Source: Monocercomonoides exilis (lineage: Eukaryota; Preaxostyla; Oxymonadida; Polymastigidae). From it: a stretch of DNA of 64,000 nucleotides. Below the pieces are notes generated by a model that searched no databases, had not been told where the DNA came from, and was given only the letters and a program-made list of their open reading frames with translations. The position numbers and the translations under genes are program-made. The first letter of the stretch is position 1, and each line of letters begins with the position of its first letter. Shown in pieces: positions 23,309 through 36,020 of the stretch. The stretch spans positions 436,501-500,500 of the forward strand of contig LSRY02000031.1 in NCBI GenBank assembly GCA_001643675.2, written 5' to 3'.

Positions 23309-25249
23309 TTATTCTTCCTCTTCTTCCTCCTTCTCCCCTCAACCTTCTCTCGAGTCTCTTTCCCACAGAAATCTTCCTTCTTTCCACTTCTCCTTCTCCG
23401 ACTGCCATCTCCTTCGCTCTTCCACTCTTCGTTTTGTCTCTCTTGTTTCTCCTTTCCTTCCTCCTTCTTCTCTTCTCCCAGCCCTTCCTTCTCTCACTTT
23501 CCTCTCTGTTGTGTATTTGAAGGAATGCTACGATGAATCTTTGCCTTCTCTTTCTTCTTCTTCTTCTTCTTCTTCTTCTTCTGGCTCATCATCTTCTTCT
23601 TCTCTTTCTGAACAAATCTTATCATTGATGAAGACAAATGCAAACAGTACAATCAATCCATTATCATTAACAACAACATCATCATCTTCTTCCTCTTCCT
23701 CTTCTTCCTCTAACCATTCTCCAATAGCTGCCTCTCTTCGCCTCATCGAAGACTCCCTCTCTTCTGTCTGCCACACTCTCAACACAAAACAGAAGATGGA
23801 TTCCGAACACACTCCATTCCCATTCCATCATCTTATCTTGTCTGTTGCTGCTTCTGCATGCGTTTCTTTTGCTTCTTCTTCTTCTTCCTCTTCCTCTTCT
23901 TCTTCTTCTTCTTCTTCTTCTTCTTCTTCCTCTTCCTCTTCTTCTTCCTCTTCTCAATCACATCTCAATGGAATGACTGATTCTTTCTCTCCTCTCCCCG
24001 AAGCATATGCTGTTCCTCTGATGATTTCTCTCGTTCGCTCCATCAGCTGCGGTGCTATAGACAATGTAAAGTCATCATCATCATCATCGTTCTCTTCTTC
24101 CTCTTCTTCCTCTTCTCTTTCTTCTCCTCCTTCTTCTTCCTCTTCTCTTTCTTCTCCTCCTTCTTCTTCTCCAATAGATCCTTCATTCCAATGCCTTGCT
24201 TCTTCTCTTGGCAGAACTATCATGAGCCTTCTTATTGTTCTGGCAGAAAGAGAAGAAGTTGAAAAGGAGAAGGAAAAATTAAGAATGTTAGAAAAGCAAA
24301 AGAGGCAGAAGAAGAACAAAAAAGCAAACAAGAAAGAAGAAAGAGAAAGAGAAGAAGAGAAAACAAGAAAAACAAAAGAAAATTCTTCATCTATTTCATC
24401 AATCAAAAAATCTCTTTTCCATTTGTGCCATCAAATATCATCGTTTTTCCCTCTTTCTGTTCAAACGCTGATGGCATCATACATTCTGAGACAGATGGTG
24501 GAGATTGCTTCTGCTCCTTATAATTCTTCTTCTATTTCTTCTTCTTCTTCTTCATTTACAACTTCATCATCATCATCATCTTCCTCTTCTTCTTCATCTT
24601 CACAGAATACATCAGAAGAGAAACAAAAAAGTGATGTTTCAATCACCCATCCATTCAACAATAGCTCTGTTCAACAACAACTCCATCAACAGCATCATCA
24701 TCATCAACATCATCTTTCGTCTTCTTCCTTCATCGTTCCTCCTCTTTTAGCTGCCTCTCTGCTTTCTTCACTCTCTCTCTTCATCTCCTCCCACTTCTGC
24801 TCCACTCTATCTATTTCCTCTGCCCTCAGAGAATCGCACAAGAGGGAGGAAGAAGAGAGAGCGAAGAGAAGAGAAGAACGAATGGCACTTCAGGAGAACA
24901 TGGAGAACAAGATAGGAGAAGACGAAGAGATGATTAGAGAGCTAAGGACGAAGATGAGAAGGAAAGAGAACGAAGAAGAGGCGCTTTTGGATGAGTTTGA
25001 GTGGGAAGAAAGTGAAGAAAGAGAAGAAAACAAAGGAAATGGAATAAACAAGACACAAATTGAAGCAAAAAGGACAGGAAAAGCAGAAGTTGATAGGAAT
25101 GGAGTGAATGCAGAGCAAAAAGAGGTGCCAGCCAGATGGAGACTGAAGATGCTTGTGTCACAGCTGACTGCCCAATGCTTATTGCTCTCTTCTGCACTCT
25201 TTTCACAGGCACCTCCAAATGCCTCTTCTTCATCATCTTCTGCCTTTGC

Positions 25250-25298
<49 letters not shown>

Positions 25299-27079
25299 TC
25301 CCACATTTCTCTTCCTCTCTCCACTCCTTCTTCCTCTCCTCTCTCTCGCCAGTCTCTCCGCCCTGCCTCTTCTGAGCTCTTCAAAACAGCTCGTGTCTTG
25401 TTTGCTTCTCTCTCAGGAGGACTGCTGCCAATTGTGCATTGCATGGAAGTAGTGTGCAATGGACTGAAGGAGGTTGCTTTTGTTGATTCTTCTGCTTCTT
25501 CTTCTTCTTCTTCTTCTGCTTCAAATACTTCTTCATCGGCAAAGAAAGAAAAGAAGGAGAAGAAGAAGAATTCACAAGAAGAAGAAGAAGAAGAAAGAGA
25601 AGCAATTGAGAAGTTGATCAAACGGAACAAAGTTTCATGGGATGACATCTTCCTCAGTTCCAAAGTGGATGTTGTGTGGACATCTTCCCTCTATTTGTTT
25701 GAGCAGAACAAGAAAGATAAGCAAAAGGGAAGAAGAGGAAGAAGAGAAGTGGAAGGGCTTTTGGAGTCACAGCACGAAAAGACAGGATTAACTCCACCGC
25801 CTTCTCCTTCATTCACACCTTCTCCTCCACACACACCTGATGCAATTGAAGCACCTGAAGTGCTTAAGAAAGGAGCAATGGAGGATGAAGGAGAAGGAGA
25901 AAAAGAAAAAGAAAGAGAAGGAAAAGAAGATAAAAGAACAATTATTTCTTCATCTTCCTCTTCTTCTCCATCTTCTTCCTCTTCTTCTGCTTTCTCTCTT
26001 TCACTGACATTGTCTTCCTTGCGCACATCAGCAAGTGCTGTGCTGAGGTTGTATTCGCAGCGACTGCAGACATCAAATGGAAGGAACGAATTGTTGAGTG
26101 CAGTTGGAGAAGAAGAAGAAGAAGAAGAAGAGAGAGAAGAAGAAGAAGGAGAAAAGAAAGGGAAGAGAGGAAGGAAAGATGCGAAGGGGAAAAAGAAAGG
26201 AGGAAAGAAGCAAATGAAGAAGAGGAAGGGGAAAATGAACGAAGAAGAAGAAGATGATGATGATGAGATGGATGTTGAAGATGAAAGAGAAGAAGAAGAA
26301 GAAGAGGAAGAGGAAGAAGAAGAAATAGCTACAGCAGAACAAGAACAACAAAAGACGTATCTTAGCAGACTTGTTGCTTTATTGTCTGGCTTGTTAGCAA
26401 CTGCACCATTGTTTTCTATGCACAATTCGAAAGAAAGCAGCAAACATCAGCAGAATAGGAAAGAGGAAGAAAAAGAAGAGAAAGGAGAATTCTTGCTCAG
26501 CTGCGAAGACAAAGGAACTTCCATTGGACAAGGAAAAGAAGCGAAAGAAAGCGAAAGAAGAGAAAGAGAAAGAGAAAGAGAAGAAGGCACAGAATATGGC
26601 AACAACATCAAGAACGGCTCTTCATTCCTCGCTCCTATTCTTTCCACAGCCTCTCTTGTTGTCCTTCTTGTTGGATATCGCATGACTTCTTCTCTTTCTC
26701 TGCTCACTCAATCAGTCAGCAGAATATTTGCGAAGCTGACACAACCTATTCAGATGGATCTGCTGCTATCCATGTGGGGTAAATCTGTTAGCTCTTCTGT
26801 TATTTCTCCGATTTCTCCGATTTCTTTCGTTTCTTCTTCTTCTTCTTCTTCTTCATTATCATTATCATCGTCTTCTTCTTCTTTCCTCTCCTCCTATCTG
26901 AATCCTCTGTCTTCCTTAGACAGCAGCTGCTCTGATGCCATTTCTTCTCTCTTCACCCACCCAATCGATGCGATGCGGCCTTTATTCGCTCCTCTCTTCA
27001 CTCAGCTCACTCAATCTCTCTCTTTTTATGTCACATGGCTTTCTCATTCAAACACAATGGAAGGTAATCAAATGCAAGC

Positions 27080-27118
<39 letters not shown>

Positions 27119-30100
27119 TTCTTCTTCTTCTTCTTCATCCTCTCTTACTTCAAATGCTCTGTTGTTGCTACCTTCTTTCCATCGCAAAGAGATACAAGAA
27201 GTGTGCTATTCAACTTCCTCTGCCATCATCCGTGCAATGACAGTGATGGTCAATGCATATCCTCAATTGTTCAATCAGTTATGTATTGATTCATCATCAT
27301 CATCTTCTTCTTCCTCATTCTCTCTTCAAAAGTTCCTTCGTCTCCTCTTTTCTCCTTCTCTCACATCTTCCTTCCTTCATTTGCTGAAGCAGCCAGCTAT
27401 CCAACGCTCAGCTGGTTGCTTCCCCTTGTTCTTCCCTTCATCTCCTTCATCATCACCTTCTTCTTCTTCTACTTCTTCTTCATTCTCCTCCTCTTCTTCC
27501 TCATCCACAACCAACTCATCAATATCAACTTCCTCAGCATCTTCAACCACATCTTCAATAGATCCCCACACAAAGCTCACATCCTTCTCCCTCCAATCTT
27601 CTCCTTCTTCTCTCTGCGGCTGTTCATGTTTGACTCTTCTCTCAGCTGCATCTGTTGTCCTTCCTCCTCATTTGATTTCGTCTGCTGTTACGAAAGAACT
27701 GAAATGTGCTCTTGAAGAGGTTGGAAGGAAAGAAGGTGTAATAATTGGAGATGGGAAAGAGGAAGGGAAAGATGGAGAAGAAAAAGAAGGAGAGGGCGAA
27801 GAAGTTGAAGGGAAGAAGAAGAAGAAGAAGAGACAAACGCAACAAAAGCAGATCAACGAAAATTCTGAACAAAATGAATCAACCCTTTCATCTTCCTCTT
27901 CTTCCTCCTCTTCTCCCTACTCTTCACTTGGTGTTTCAGCCTCCTCTCTGCCTTCCTTCTTCACAACTGCCCTGTCTGCTGTGAGTGTGTCTGCCATCAG
28001 CCATTCCACCCAAAGCATCGGCAAACACGCAATGGAGAGCATCACAGACAACCTGATGGAGCTGTTTGAACTCACAGAGAAGATGAAGTTGCTCATATCA
28101 GCTGCTACTGGAGTGTATGGAAGCTTATCTTCTTCTTCTTCTTCTTCCTCTCGTCTCTCTTCACTCACAGTGGATGAAGCACAGCAGCTGCATCGTGATG
28201 TGCGTGGAGTGGATCTGAAGCTCTGCCATCTTTCGTGTCTGATTGCGATGAAGCTGACAGACAGCAAGTGCCATAAGCTGTTCAAGAGGATACAGAATTG
28301 GGTGCTGGAAGATGTGGAGGAGATGGAAGAGAAGCTGAAAATGGAAGAGAAGGAAGGAAAGAAAAAGAAAAAGAAGGAAGAAGAAGAAGAGAAAGTATTC
28401 GTTGGAAAAGAAGAAGAGGAAAGCGTTCGAACAGCACCTTCTTCTTCTTCTTCTTCTTCTTCTCCAATTTCTCTTTCCTCTCTGCCCATCCCTCGCATCC
28501 ATATCCTCAATGCCACTCTCTCCTTGCATCGTCTAACGCTCCTCTTCACCCTCTCTGAGTGGATGTATCATTCTCTTGCTGAATATGCCCGTTTCATCTA
28601 CCCTTCAATCAAGACCATTGTGCTGTCTTTCCTCTCCTGGAGACCTGATGAAGAGAGGAAGTACGGGAATCAGAAGAAGATTGGATTGATTAGAAAGAAA
28701 GAGACGGAGAGAAATGAGAATGCAGATGAGGAGGAGGAGGAAGAGGATGATGATGAAGAGGAAGAGAAATTGAATGAAGAAAGTGAAGATTTAGAACCAA
28801 TCACAACAACAAAAGCTAAAAGATCAAAAGGAAGCAGTGACAAAACACACAAACACTCAAATTCCTCTTCAAACAGCTATTCTTCCTCATCTTCTGTTTC
28901 ATCCACTCTTCGCCCATCGTCCTTCTTCAGCTGGGCAGCCAATGTTTGTCTTTGCATTGGAAGCTGCCTGCAGTTTGTGAGGAAGATGGCTCTTCTGTCA
29001 ACAGGAGCACCATTTGGATGGGAAGGAAAGGGAAGAAGAGGATGGGTGAGAGAAGGAGAAGAGGAAGAGAAGAGGAAGAAGAAAGAGGAAGAGAAGAAGA
29101 AGAGGAAGATTAGAGAAGATAGCGATAGTGAAGAAGAAGAAGATGAGGAAGAGGAAGAAGATGATGAGGAAAGCGGAGGAGGAAGTGGAGAAGAGACAGA
29201 GAATGTTCCTGTGTGCATGTGCTTTGACCGAGAAGGAGTGATTGAGATGTGTGAGGCTGTGGTGAAGATGATGGAGATTATGAGCATGGAGTTTGGAGAA
29301 GGAGGAGAAAATGAAGAAGAAGAGGAAAAAGAAGAAGAAGACAACGACGATGAAGAAGAAAGCGAAGAGAAAAAAGAAAGAGAATTGTTGAGATTTGACG
29401 GAAGGAGATGTGCGCTGAGCTATTTGTGGAAGTGGAGAGTGAAATATACACTCGGAACACGCGGTGATATCAGCACACAACTTTCTGAATTGGAACAGAA
29501 GAATGAAAGTGACAGTAAATCTAATACTTCTTTATCTTCTTCTTCATTGTCTGATCCGATCACATCCCTTCTTTCAGGCAACAAGACAAAGAGGACTCAA
29601 GGCACTGCCTCAAAAGCATTTGCTTTCAATGCGCTTTCATCAACACCCAAAGAAGCAGAAGAAGATAAGAAGAACAAGAAGAAGAAAGATGCCCGCAGTT
29701 TGATATCACATGCTGAGTGCATCTCTCTCTTCCTCTCTGTTCTCCACCCCGATGAGCTTGCCCCGCTTCCCTCTGTCTCTTCCACACTCCCAGCATCTGC
29801 CCTGTCTTCTCCCTCGCGCTTAGAGCTCAGAAGGATTCCTCTTCTTGTCCTCTTCCATCTGAAGCCATATGTTCCGTTGCTTCCAACCTCTCCTGCTGAA
29901 GCAGTAGTGCTGGCTGGCGGGAAGAGAAAGCGGAACCTGCTGAAGGCGATGGGGAGAGCAATGCTGGAGGAGATGAGGAGCAGAGATTTCACTGCAAAGG
30001 GAAGGAAAACGAATGGAAAGGAGATGAATGATGGTCCAGAAGATGCTTCATCCAATTCTATTTCTTCTTCCTCTTCTTCATCACAATATCTTTTCTCACC

Positions 30101-31028
30101 ACTTCATGCAACCCTGAAACGTATATCTTCTCTTTCCTCTTCTGCTTCTTCCGTTTCTTTATCCTCCTCCTCATCTTCTTCATCCTCATCATCCTCTTCT
30201 CAGCTCTTCACTTCCTCTGCCTCTCGCGGCAGACTCCCAACGCCTCCTTTCCTTCTGCACCCAGTGTGTTCTGTGCCTTTCCTGCACCGCATGCCATTTG
30301 CCCTGTTTGTGTGTGAGTGTGTGAGCGAGCTGGCAGCCATCAGAGAATCAGCAGACGGAATGGGCACAGACGATGAAGGAGACAGCGATGATGAAGATGC
30401 ATTTGGATCTTCTTCATCATCTTCTTCTTCATCTGCTTCCGCTTCTGGTGTCACATGGAGTGATGGAACAACCACAAGATGGACAGAGGCGATTGGGATG
30501 GGCGGGAGAGTCGAGCTTTGGCGTATGATTTCTCGTTTTCTTCTTCGGATGGCTCTGAAAGGAACGAATTCAGTGGTCTTTTCATCGGTTCCGATGGATG
30601 TGGCTAAGAGTGGGGTTAAAAAACTGAGTAAAAAGGAGGAGAAGAAGAGGAGGAAGAACAAGAACAAAGCGAAGAAGCATAAGAAGAGAAGAACGGGAGA
30701 AGATAGCGATGAAGATGAAGACGACGATGAAGAAGAGGACTCAGAAGCCGAAGCCGAAGCGCTTCGTCAGAAGCAGCTCGAGCAGAAGGAGAAAGAGAGG
30801 AACGAGATAATCACGCGGATGAAGATGAGCTGCGTGCGTGTTGTTCATGGTGTGTCTGTCAGACTGGGCGAGGCGTTTGTGTCAGCCACAGTTGCAGAGC
30901 AGATACCAGCGCTGGCTGATCTGCTGGACGAGGAAGTGGTGGGAGAAGACTTGTGCAGGGCAGGAAGGGAGCTGAAGAACGGCATTGAAGAGATACAGGG
31001 AGAGAAGCTTGATGAGTTTCTGATGTGA
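14796..31028 (+). CDS. UTP10: Giant UTP10/HEATR1-like U3 snoRNP protein with poly-Ser and Glu/Lys expansions
   Basis: Single uninterrupted frame of 5,410 aa ending TGA. The family (human HEATR1 2,144 aa, yeast Utp10 1,769 aa) is a nucleolar HEAT-repeat scaffold for 18S rRNA processing and Pol I transcription. The first ~200 residues fit the family: FSKFEQLLFSDSF, then FLVLLSPHLQNHVALQMLEYLI and a FPFFKEKFFSSVLSSL stretch corresponding to LIHRF...LPYHETRIFVRVIQLL-type sequence in HEATR1. SSDPFLRLIAVNSFIP resembles a later conserved HEAT segment, and the last ~700 residues contain helical blocks expected of a BP28-type C-terminus. Between helical blocks sit dozens of Ser runs (TCT/TCC/TCA codons) and acidic/basic runs, which account for most of the extra length. 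No intron is needed. The assignment rests on the N-terminus, overall helical pattern and size logic. Confidence 0.72.
18898..19050 (+). repeat. In-frame 18-bp minisatellite in UTP10
   Basis: About eight tandem copies of a unit encoding Ser-Ser-Ser-Ser-Ser-Leu (TCTTCTTCTTCTTCTCTT-like, 18 bp), longer than the usual pure Ser runs of this gene. Nearly identical copies suggest recent slippage. On the complementary strand it reads as an Arg-rich frame, which is a shadow. Confidence 0.8.
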
Positions 31029-31517
31029 AGTGGATGAAGGAAGGAAGGAAGGATTGAGCAAGAGAAGGAGTGAATATTAAAGGGAAGGGAGGAAAGAGAG
31101 CTGGATGAAAGAGAAGGAGAGGAATATTCAGTTTTAGAAGATTGAGAGAAAAAGAGGAGTTTTTAATTGGCTTAAAGGAACAGAGGAGAATAGATTTTCA
31201 TTTCATTGCTGCATTTATGATTGAAGTAAAATAAAGGAAATAAAAAATAGAAAGAAAAAAATCAAATCAATTTTTCTTTTCTATCAATTTCTTTTTGAAG
31301 TGATAAAGCTTAGCTTTAATCTTCAAATTCATTTCACCTCAAAAGAATATAACCAACTCACTAAATATTTAATCGTCATGCTTTTCTTTCTTTCTTTCTT
31401 TCTTTTTGCCGAAAAAATAACCGACAAGTTATCAAAGTGAAAAGGAATTGAAGTATTCTTTAAAATTGAAATAAAAATAAATCTAAGCATCTACATGCTT
31501 CAAAATAGAGAAATAAC

Positions 31518-31557
<40 letters not shown>

Positions 31558-31744
31558 ATAAAGAAAACAAAATCCAATGTCAATAATTCCTAAACAAAAA
31601 TCCAGAACAAAATGAAACACAAATGAAAAAAAAAATTCTACACGATCATAACATAAGTTTATTTTATTTTCTTTTTCTTTCTTTTTTTTTTTTTTTGTTG
31701 TTCTAAATCCAGAAATAGCATCATTGCTTTGCATATTTCAACCC
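31029..31744. other. Convergent 3' spacer with poly(A) tract, no gene seen
   Basis: Contains GGAA/GAGA-rich 3' UTR of UTP10, a TTTC tetranucleotide run near 31385-31405, an A-run of about 33 nt near 31523-31555 and a T-run near 31683. No coding potential beyond AT-driven frames. Confidence 0.45.
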
Positions 31745-33601
31745 TCACAATTCAACCTTATTTCCGCTCTGCTTCCCTTCCACCTTCTCTTCCCCCAAAT
31801 TCAGCCCGTTGTAGTTCACCCCCATCGCCTTGTATCTCTCAACCATGTGCTCCCTCATTCTTTTCACAAACGACTCATAATCTTTGTCTTCTTCTCTGCT
31901 CCACAGCGCCTCGCTCAGCGCAGCCAGCCGCGGAAACGTGTTGAACTCTCTCTGCTTCCTCGTCGGTAGCCGCTCCGTCCACAGATTGCCTTGCCCTCCC
32001 AAAACATGCTTCGCCAACCTCTGCTTCTCAATGAAAGTGTAGCGCAGATGACGAGAAGAGCTGCGTTTATCATCACATCCTACTGATCTGAGGAATGAAA
32101 GCAGCGAAAATGTCTTTGCCTTCGGTGGAAACACAAGCGCAAGTGGATCAAACGAATATATCTTCTCAAGTCCATTGAGATATGCCCTTGTGCTAAACGC
32201 CTCATCATCGTCGTCTTCCTCACCCGCCGCACTCAAATCAGTCATCTTTTCTCCTCCAGAGATGCCTCCAATTTCTGGATAGTCCAAATAGCAGTGTGTT
32301 GTTGGTGAAAGCACCACATCGTGCCCTTCCTTCACCATCTGCAGCGCTTTCCTTGCTGAGTGCCAGACCATCACCTGCACCGACGGATCGCTGTACCCCA
32401 CGCTAGCAATCTCGTCCCAGCCAATTATGCGCCGCCCCCGCTTTCTGCAGTGCTCGGCCATCCGCCGCATGAAGTACCCGTGCAGCTCCTGTGGATTGGA
32501 CAAGCCCAGCTTCTTCATCTGCTTCTGGCATTCGCTGCAATTGCCCCAGTCGGGCATGTGGCACTCGTCGCCTCCAACGTGGATGACCTCGCTGGGGAAC
32601 AAGTCCATCACCTCCGTCAGCACATCTTCGACAAACTTCAGCACCTCCTCTTTTGCGCAGAGGACGGGTGAAAATATTCCCCATTCGCTCACCACACTAA
32701 TTTGGCGCCCGTTGCATGAGAGCCAAGGATAGGAAGCGATAGCTGCTGAAGAATGCCCTGGAACTTCAATCTCGGGCTGAACTCGAATAAACCTATTTTC
32801 TGCATATGCCAAAATATCCTTTATTTGTTTCTGCGTGTAATATCCTCCATAGATCGAATTATTCATTTGTGATTCCGTTAAGCCTTGCTCTGGATCTTCT
32901 GAAAACATTTCATATGGTTTCTTTTCTCTCCAAGCACCTATTTCTGTCAGTTTTGGATATTTTTTAATCTCAATTCTCCATCCTTGATCGTCAGTGAGAT
33001 GAAAATGAAAAATGCTTAACTTGTGATACGCAAGAAGATCAATATAACGCTTTACTTGCTCAACGGTAGAAAAATGTCTACTAACATCAAGCATAAAACC
33101 ACGGTATGGAAACCGTGGGTAATCAAGTATTTCAGCACATTGTAACTGAATTGGCTCTTTATTAGGTTGCTTTTCTTTGTTTTGTTCTTCAAAATATGCA
33201 GGAAGCATCTGACGTATGGTTGTAAATGCATGATACATCCCATGCGCACTTTTCCCCTTGATAATGATTCTAGATGGCTCAATTAATAGGTTGTATCCTT
33301 CATCCTGAGTTATTGAGCTATCATAAGCAAAAGCAATTTGAGATAAATTTATTTTTGGGCATTGTCCGCAATATTCTACAACATTAAAACTATATCCTGC
33401 ATGCAGCTTGAAGAGATCGTTAAAAGCATTAGCAACACGAAGAACAAGGCAATCATTCTTTGGAACAAAGATCTTGACTTTATCATTGAAAGAAAAAGTT
33501 CCTGAATTGACCTTCGAAAAAACTGGATACGGAATGATATTTAACGTTGATTCTCCTCGAAAAACAGGTATAAAAAAACAAATTGCCCAAAACAAAAACA
33601 T
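31745..33601 (-). CDS. Secreted beta-N-acetylhexosaminidase, GH20
   Basis: Glycoside hydrolase that removes terminal GlcNAc/GalNAc from chitin oligomers or glycoconjugates, probably in the endolysosome or outside the cell. I choose the ATG at 33601 because MFLFWAICFFIPVFRG then makes a clean signal peptide; the frame is open to an ATG at 33715, adding 38 residues. The mature part shows the GH20b-like N-terminal domain (IIPYP...DEGYNLLIEPSRIIIKGKSAHGMYHAF) and the TIM barrel: YRGFMLDVSRHF, HFHLTDDQGWRIEI, PEIEVPGHSSAAI, the catalytic Asp-Glu pair in VIHVGGDECH (about 32,570), GWDEI, and GGQGNLWTE near the end. An acidic and Ser-rich insert of roughly 50-80 residues precedes VLGGQGNLW. Catalytically complete by motif. 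Length from 33601 is 618 aa. Confidence 0.92.
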   Translation of the reverse strand: MFLFWAICFFIPVFRGESTLNIIPYPVFSKVNSGTFSFNDKVKIFVPKNDCLVLRVANAFNDLFKLHAGYSFNVVEYCGQCPKINLSQIAFAYDSSITQDEGYNLLIEPSRIIIKGKSAHGMYHAFTTIRQMLPAYFEEQNKEKQPNKEPIQLQCAEILDYPRFPYRGFMLDVSRHFSTVEQVKRYIDLLAYHKLSIFHFHLTDDQGWRIEIKKYPKLTEIGAWREKKPYEMFSEDPEQGLTESQMNNSIYGGYYTQKQIKDILAYAENRFIRVQPEIEVPGHSSAAIASYPWLSCNGRQISVVSEWGIFSPVLCAKEEVLKFVEDVLTEVMDLFPSEVIHVGGDECHMPDWGNCSECQKQMKKLGLSNPQELHGYFMRRMAEHCRKRGRRIIGWDEIASVGYSDPSVQVMVWHSARKALQMVKEGHDVVLSPTTHCYLDYPEIGGISGGEKMTDLSAAGEEDDDDEAFSTRAYLNGLEKIYSFDPLALVFPPKAKTFSLLSFLRSVGCDDKRSSSRHLRYTFIEKQRLAKHVLGGQGNLWTERLPTRKQREFNTFPRLAALSEALWSREEDKDYESFVKRMREHMVERYKAMGVNYNGLNLGEEKVEGKQSGNKVEL

Positions 33602-34999
33602 AAAATGCAATAAAAAATTAAATAAAAATGGATTTTTTATTATGGAAAACAATTGAATGAGAAAGTCTCTATCGAGTTTATCTTTATCATGAATATTTAA
33701 ATACAGAAGAAACATGAATGAAAAACTATCAGTTTTGCATTTTCTTCCTTTTCTTTTCTTCTTCTTCTTCTTTTTTTTTTTTTTTTTTTTTTCTCTGTGA
33801 CGAACGAGGATTCAAGTGATTTGCCATGTTACAGAGGTTTAAAATAGTGGTTCGAAATTGTTGTCCGTAATGGTAGAAACATGGTTAATAATTTTTAAAA
33901 TCATATCTTTTTTCGCAGTTCTGATTCTTCAAAAATTTTATTTCAATGGAGAGGAATTCATTATTTTATAGAAAAAATTAGACTGTTGTTTCTTAAAAAA
34001 TGATGTTAGAAATAACATTCATTAAAATGTTATCTTCGAATGGAGAAATAACTTTTCAGTGTTCAATAAACAGTATTCAAAGTGAATTATCTAACCGATA
34101 TTTTTGATAGAGGAAACAGGGATTCAAAAAATTTCACCTTGATGATTATTAAAAATTTTTCTCCAAAAAAAAACTCACCTTGGTGATAATACGGACATTC
34201 AAGCTTTTAATGCACAAAGCATGAAAAAATTGTTTCACTCATAACTTTGTTTGGCATTCTTCGATTTCAAAAATATTTTGATTTTCAGATCCGTCAACAG
34301 GCATCGTTGAAATTATAATTTAAAGTTTTCCAACATTTCACGAATGTCAAAAAATCGACACATTTTTATTTTGATTTTTGTTCTCAAAAAGTCAATGAAA
34401 AGTGCATAATTTTTCTATGAAAATGCCTGGAGCGAAATAATTTGCCCCATATGAAGATGACGAAGGTAACGAAAAAGATGTGTGGAAAAGTGAGCATTAG
34501 GAAAGCGCAGAAAAGACTGCTAAACCTGAAAGCAAAAAATTAAAAATACAGCACAATGATGACGAATAGATGGAAATATCAATAAGTTTGTATAGTAATT
34601 TTTTTAATTGAAAATCAAATCCAATTTTTAGCCAAACTTTTAAATATTTGACTTAAAATTCATTGTTTGTCTTGTTTTGAATGTTTTTTGTGGTAATTTC
34701 TTCAATTCTTCATTTCCAGTTAACTGAATTTAGAAGACAAATGATGAAATTCACTGAGCATTGGATAGGAAGAAACTTATGTTGCGTCGATAGCAACTTT
34801 CATTTTAATTAAAAAATATCACATCAACAATTTTTAGCAATTTAAGAAATCCCATTTCACATTAAAGCCTTTGAATTCGTTGAAAAAATTCAAAAATTGT
34901 TTTTGAATACAATTCTCAATTCAAAAAATCACAAAATGTTCATTTATAACTGAATTAAACATAAAATATATCGTTCAATTGAACATATTTGAATGAAAC
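33602..34999. other. AT-rich intergenic region, no gene seen
   Basis: Upstream flank of the hexosaminidase gene. A C/T-rich tract with an ~21-nt T-run is at 33740-33792. No ORF, RNA gene or clear repeat recognised. Confidence 0.45.
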
Positions 35000-36020
35000 A
35001 AAATCCGGACTTTTTGTGTAGGGTCATAATTCTATTAGTACCCCGTTTTTTATCAGATCCTAAATTTTTTTTTCTCATATTGCTTTATATAGAAGCTTAT
35101 ACGCAATGAGAATAAATTTAAAATAAATAATATATTATTATAAGGTTTTATACCTAATATTTTTGAAAATCATTTCTTTTAAAAAAAGATCTGAATTTTT
35201 AAAGTTTTATTTTTTGATCAATGTTTTGCTCGTGTTTCCACGAGTTTTTGAAACCAAGCATTTTCCTTGTTAGCATTGTTTTAAAACTTTTCTTTATAAC
35301 ATTTTTGGTTATTTAATAACATGAAAAACTCTTTTTTTCACTAGTTTTCACATCTCACCTTTTAATTGAAAAACTGAAATATAAACAAAGAGAATATTAT
35401 TTACACCTTTTTCTTATGTTCAAATAATGTATTATTGCTTGTTACAAATATGTGATGTGGTAAAATTATTTAACAAAAAACATTTGGCACACAAAATGAA
35501 AAAGATGATATTTTGTTTTTCGTGTTATACTCGTCATTCACAAATATGTATATGTTATAGCTTAATTATTTGATATTATACCAAATAGTGCATTATTTGA
35601 ACATAAGAAAAAGGTGTAAATAATATTCTCTTTGTTTATATTTCAGTTTTTCAATTAAAAGGTGAGATGTGAAAACTAGTGAAAAAAAGAGTTTTTCATG
35701 TTATTAAATAACCAAAAATGTTATAAAGAAAAGTTTTAAAACAATGCTAACAAGGAAAATGCTTGGTTTCAAAAACTCGTGGAAACACGAGCAAAACATT
35801 GATCAAAAAATAAAACTTTAAAAATTCAGATCTTTTTTTAAAAGAAATGATTTTCAAAAATATTAGGTATAAAACCTTATAATAATATATTATTTATTTT
35901 AAATTTATTCTCATTGCGTATAAGCTTCTATATAAAGCAATATGAGAAAAAAAAATTTAGGATCTGATAAAAAACGGGGTACTAATAGAATTATGACCCT
36001 ACACAAAAAGTCCGGATTTT
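35000..36020. mobile_element. Foldback element 2 (430-bp inverted arms)
   Basis: Arms 35000..35429 and 35591..36020 are reverse complements with no mismatch seen; the spacer is 161 bp. The outer sequence is AAAATCCGGACTTTTTGTG, followed inward by TAGGGTCATAATTC. No direct TA duplication is obvious at the outermost ends. There is no coding capacity; a 63-codon frame starting at 35942 lies mostly within the right arm and is not a gene. Size class matches foldback elements 1 and 3. Confidence 0.82.

Noticed and set aside
15000-30700. Dozens of long frames opposite or out of phase with UTP10 (Leu-, Phe-, Arg- or Ser-rich).
   Set aside because: They follow the TCT/GAA repeats read in other frames, lack conserved motifs, and the sense frame is continuous for 5,410 codons.
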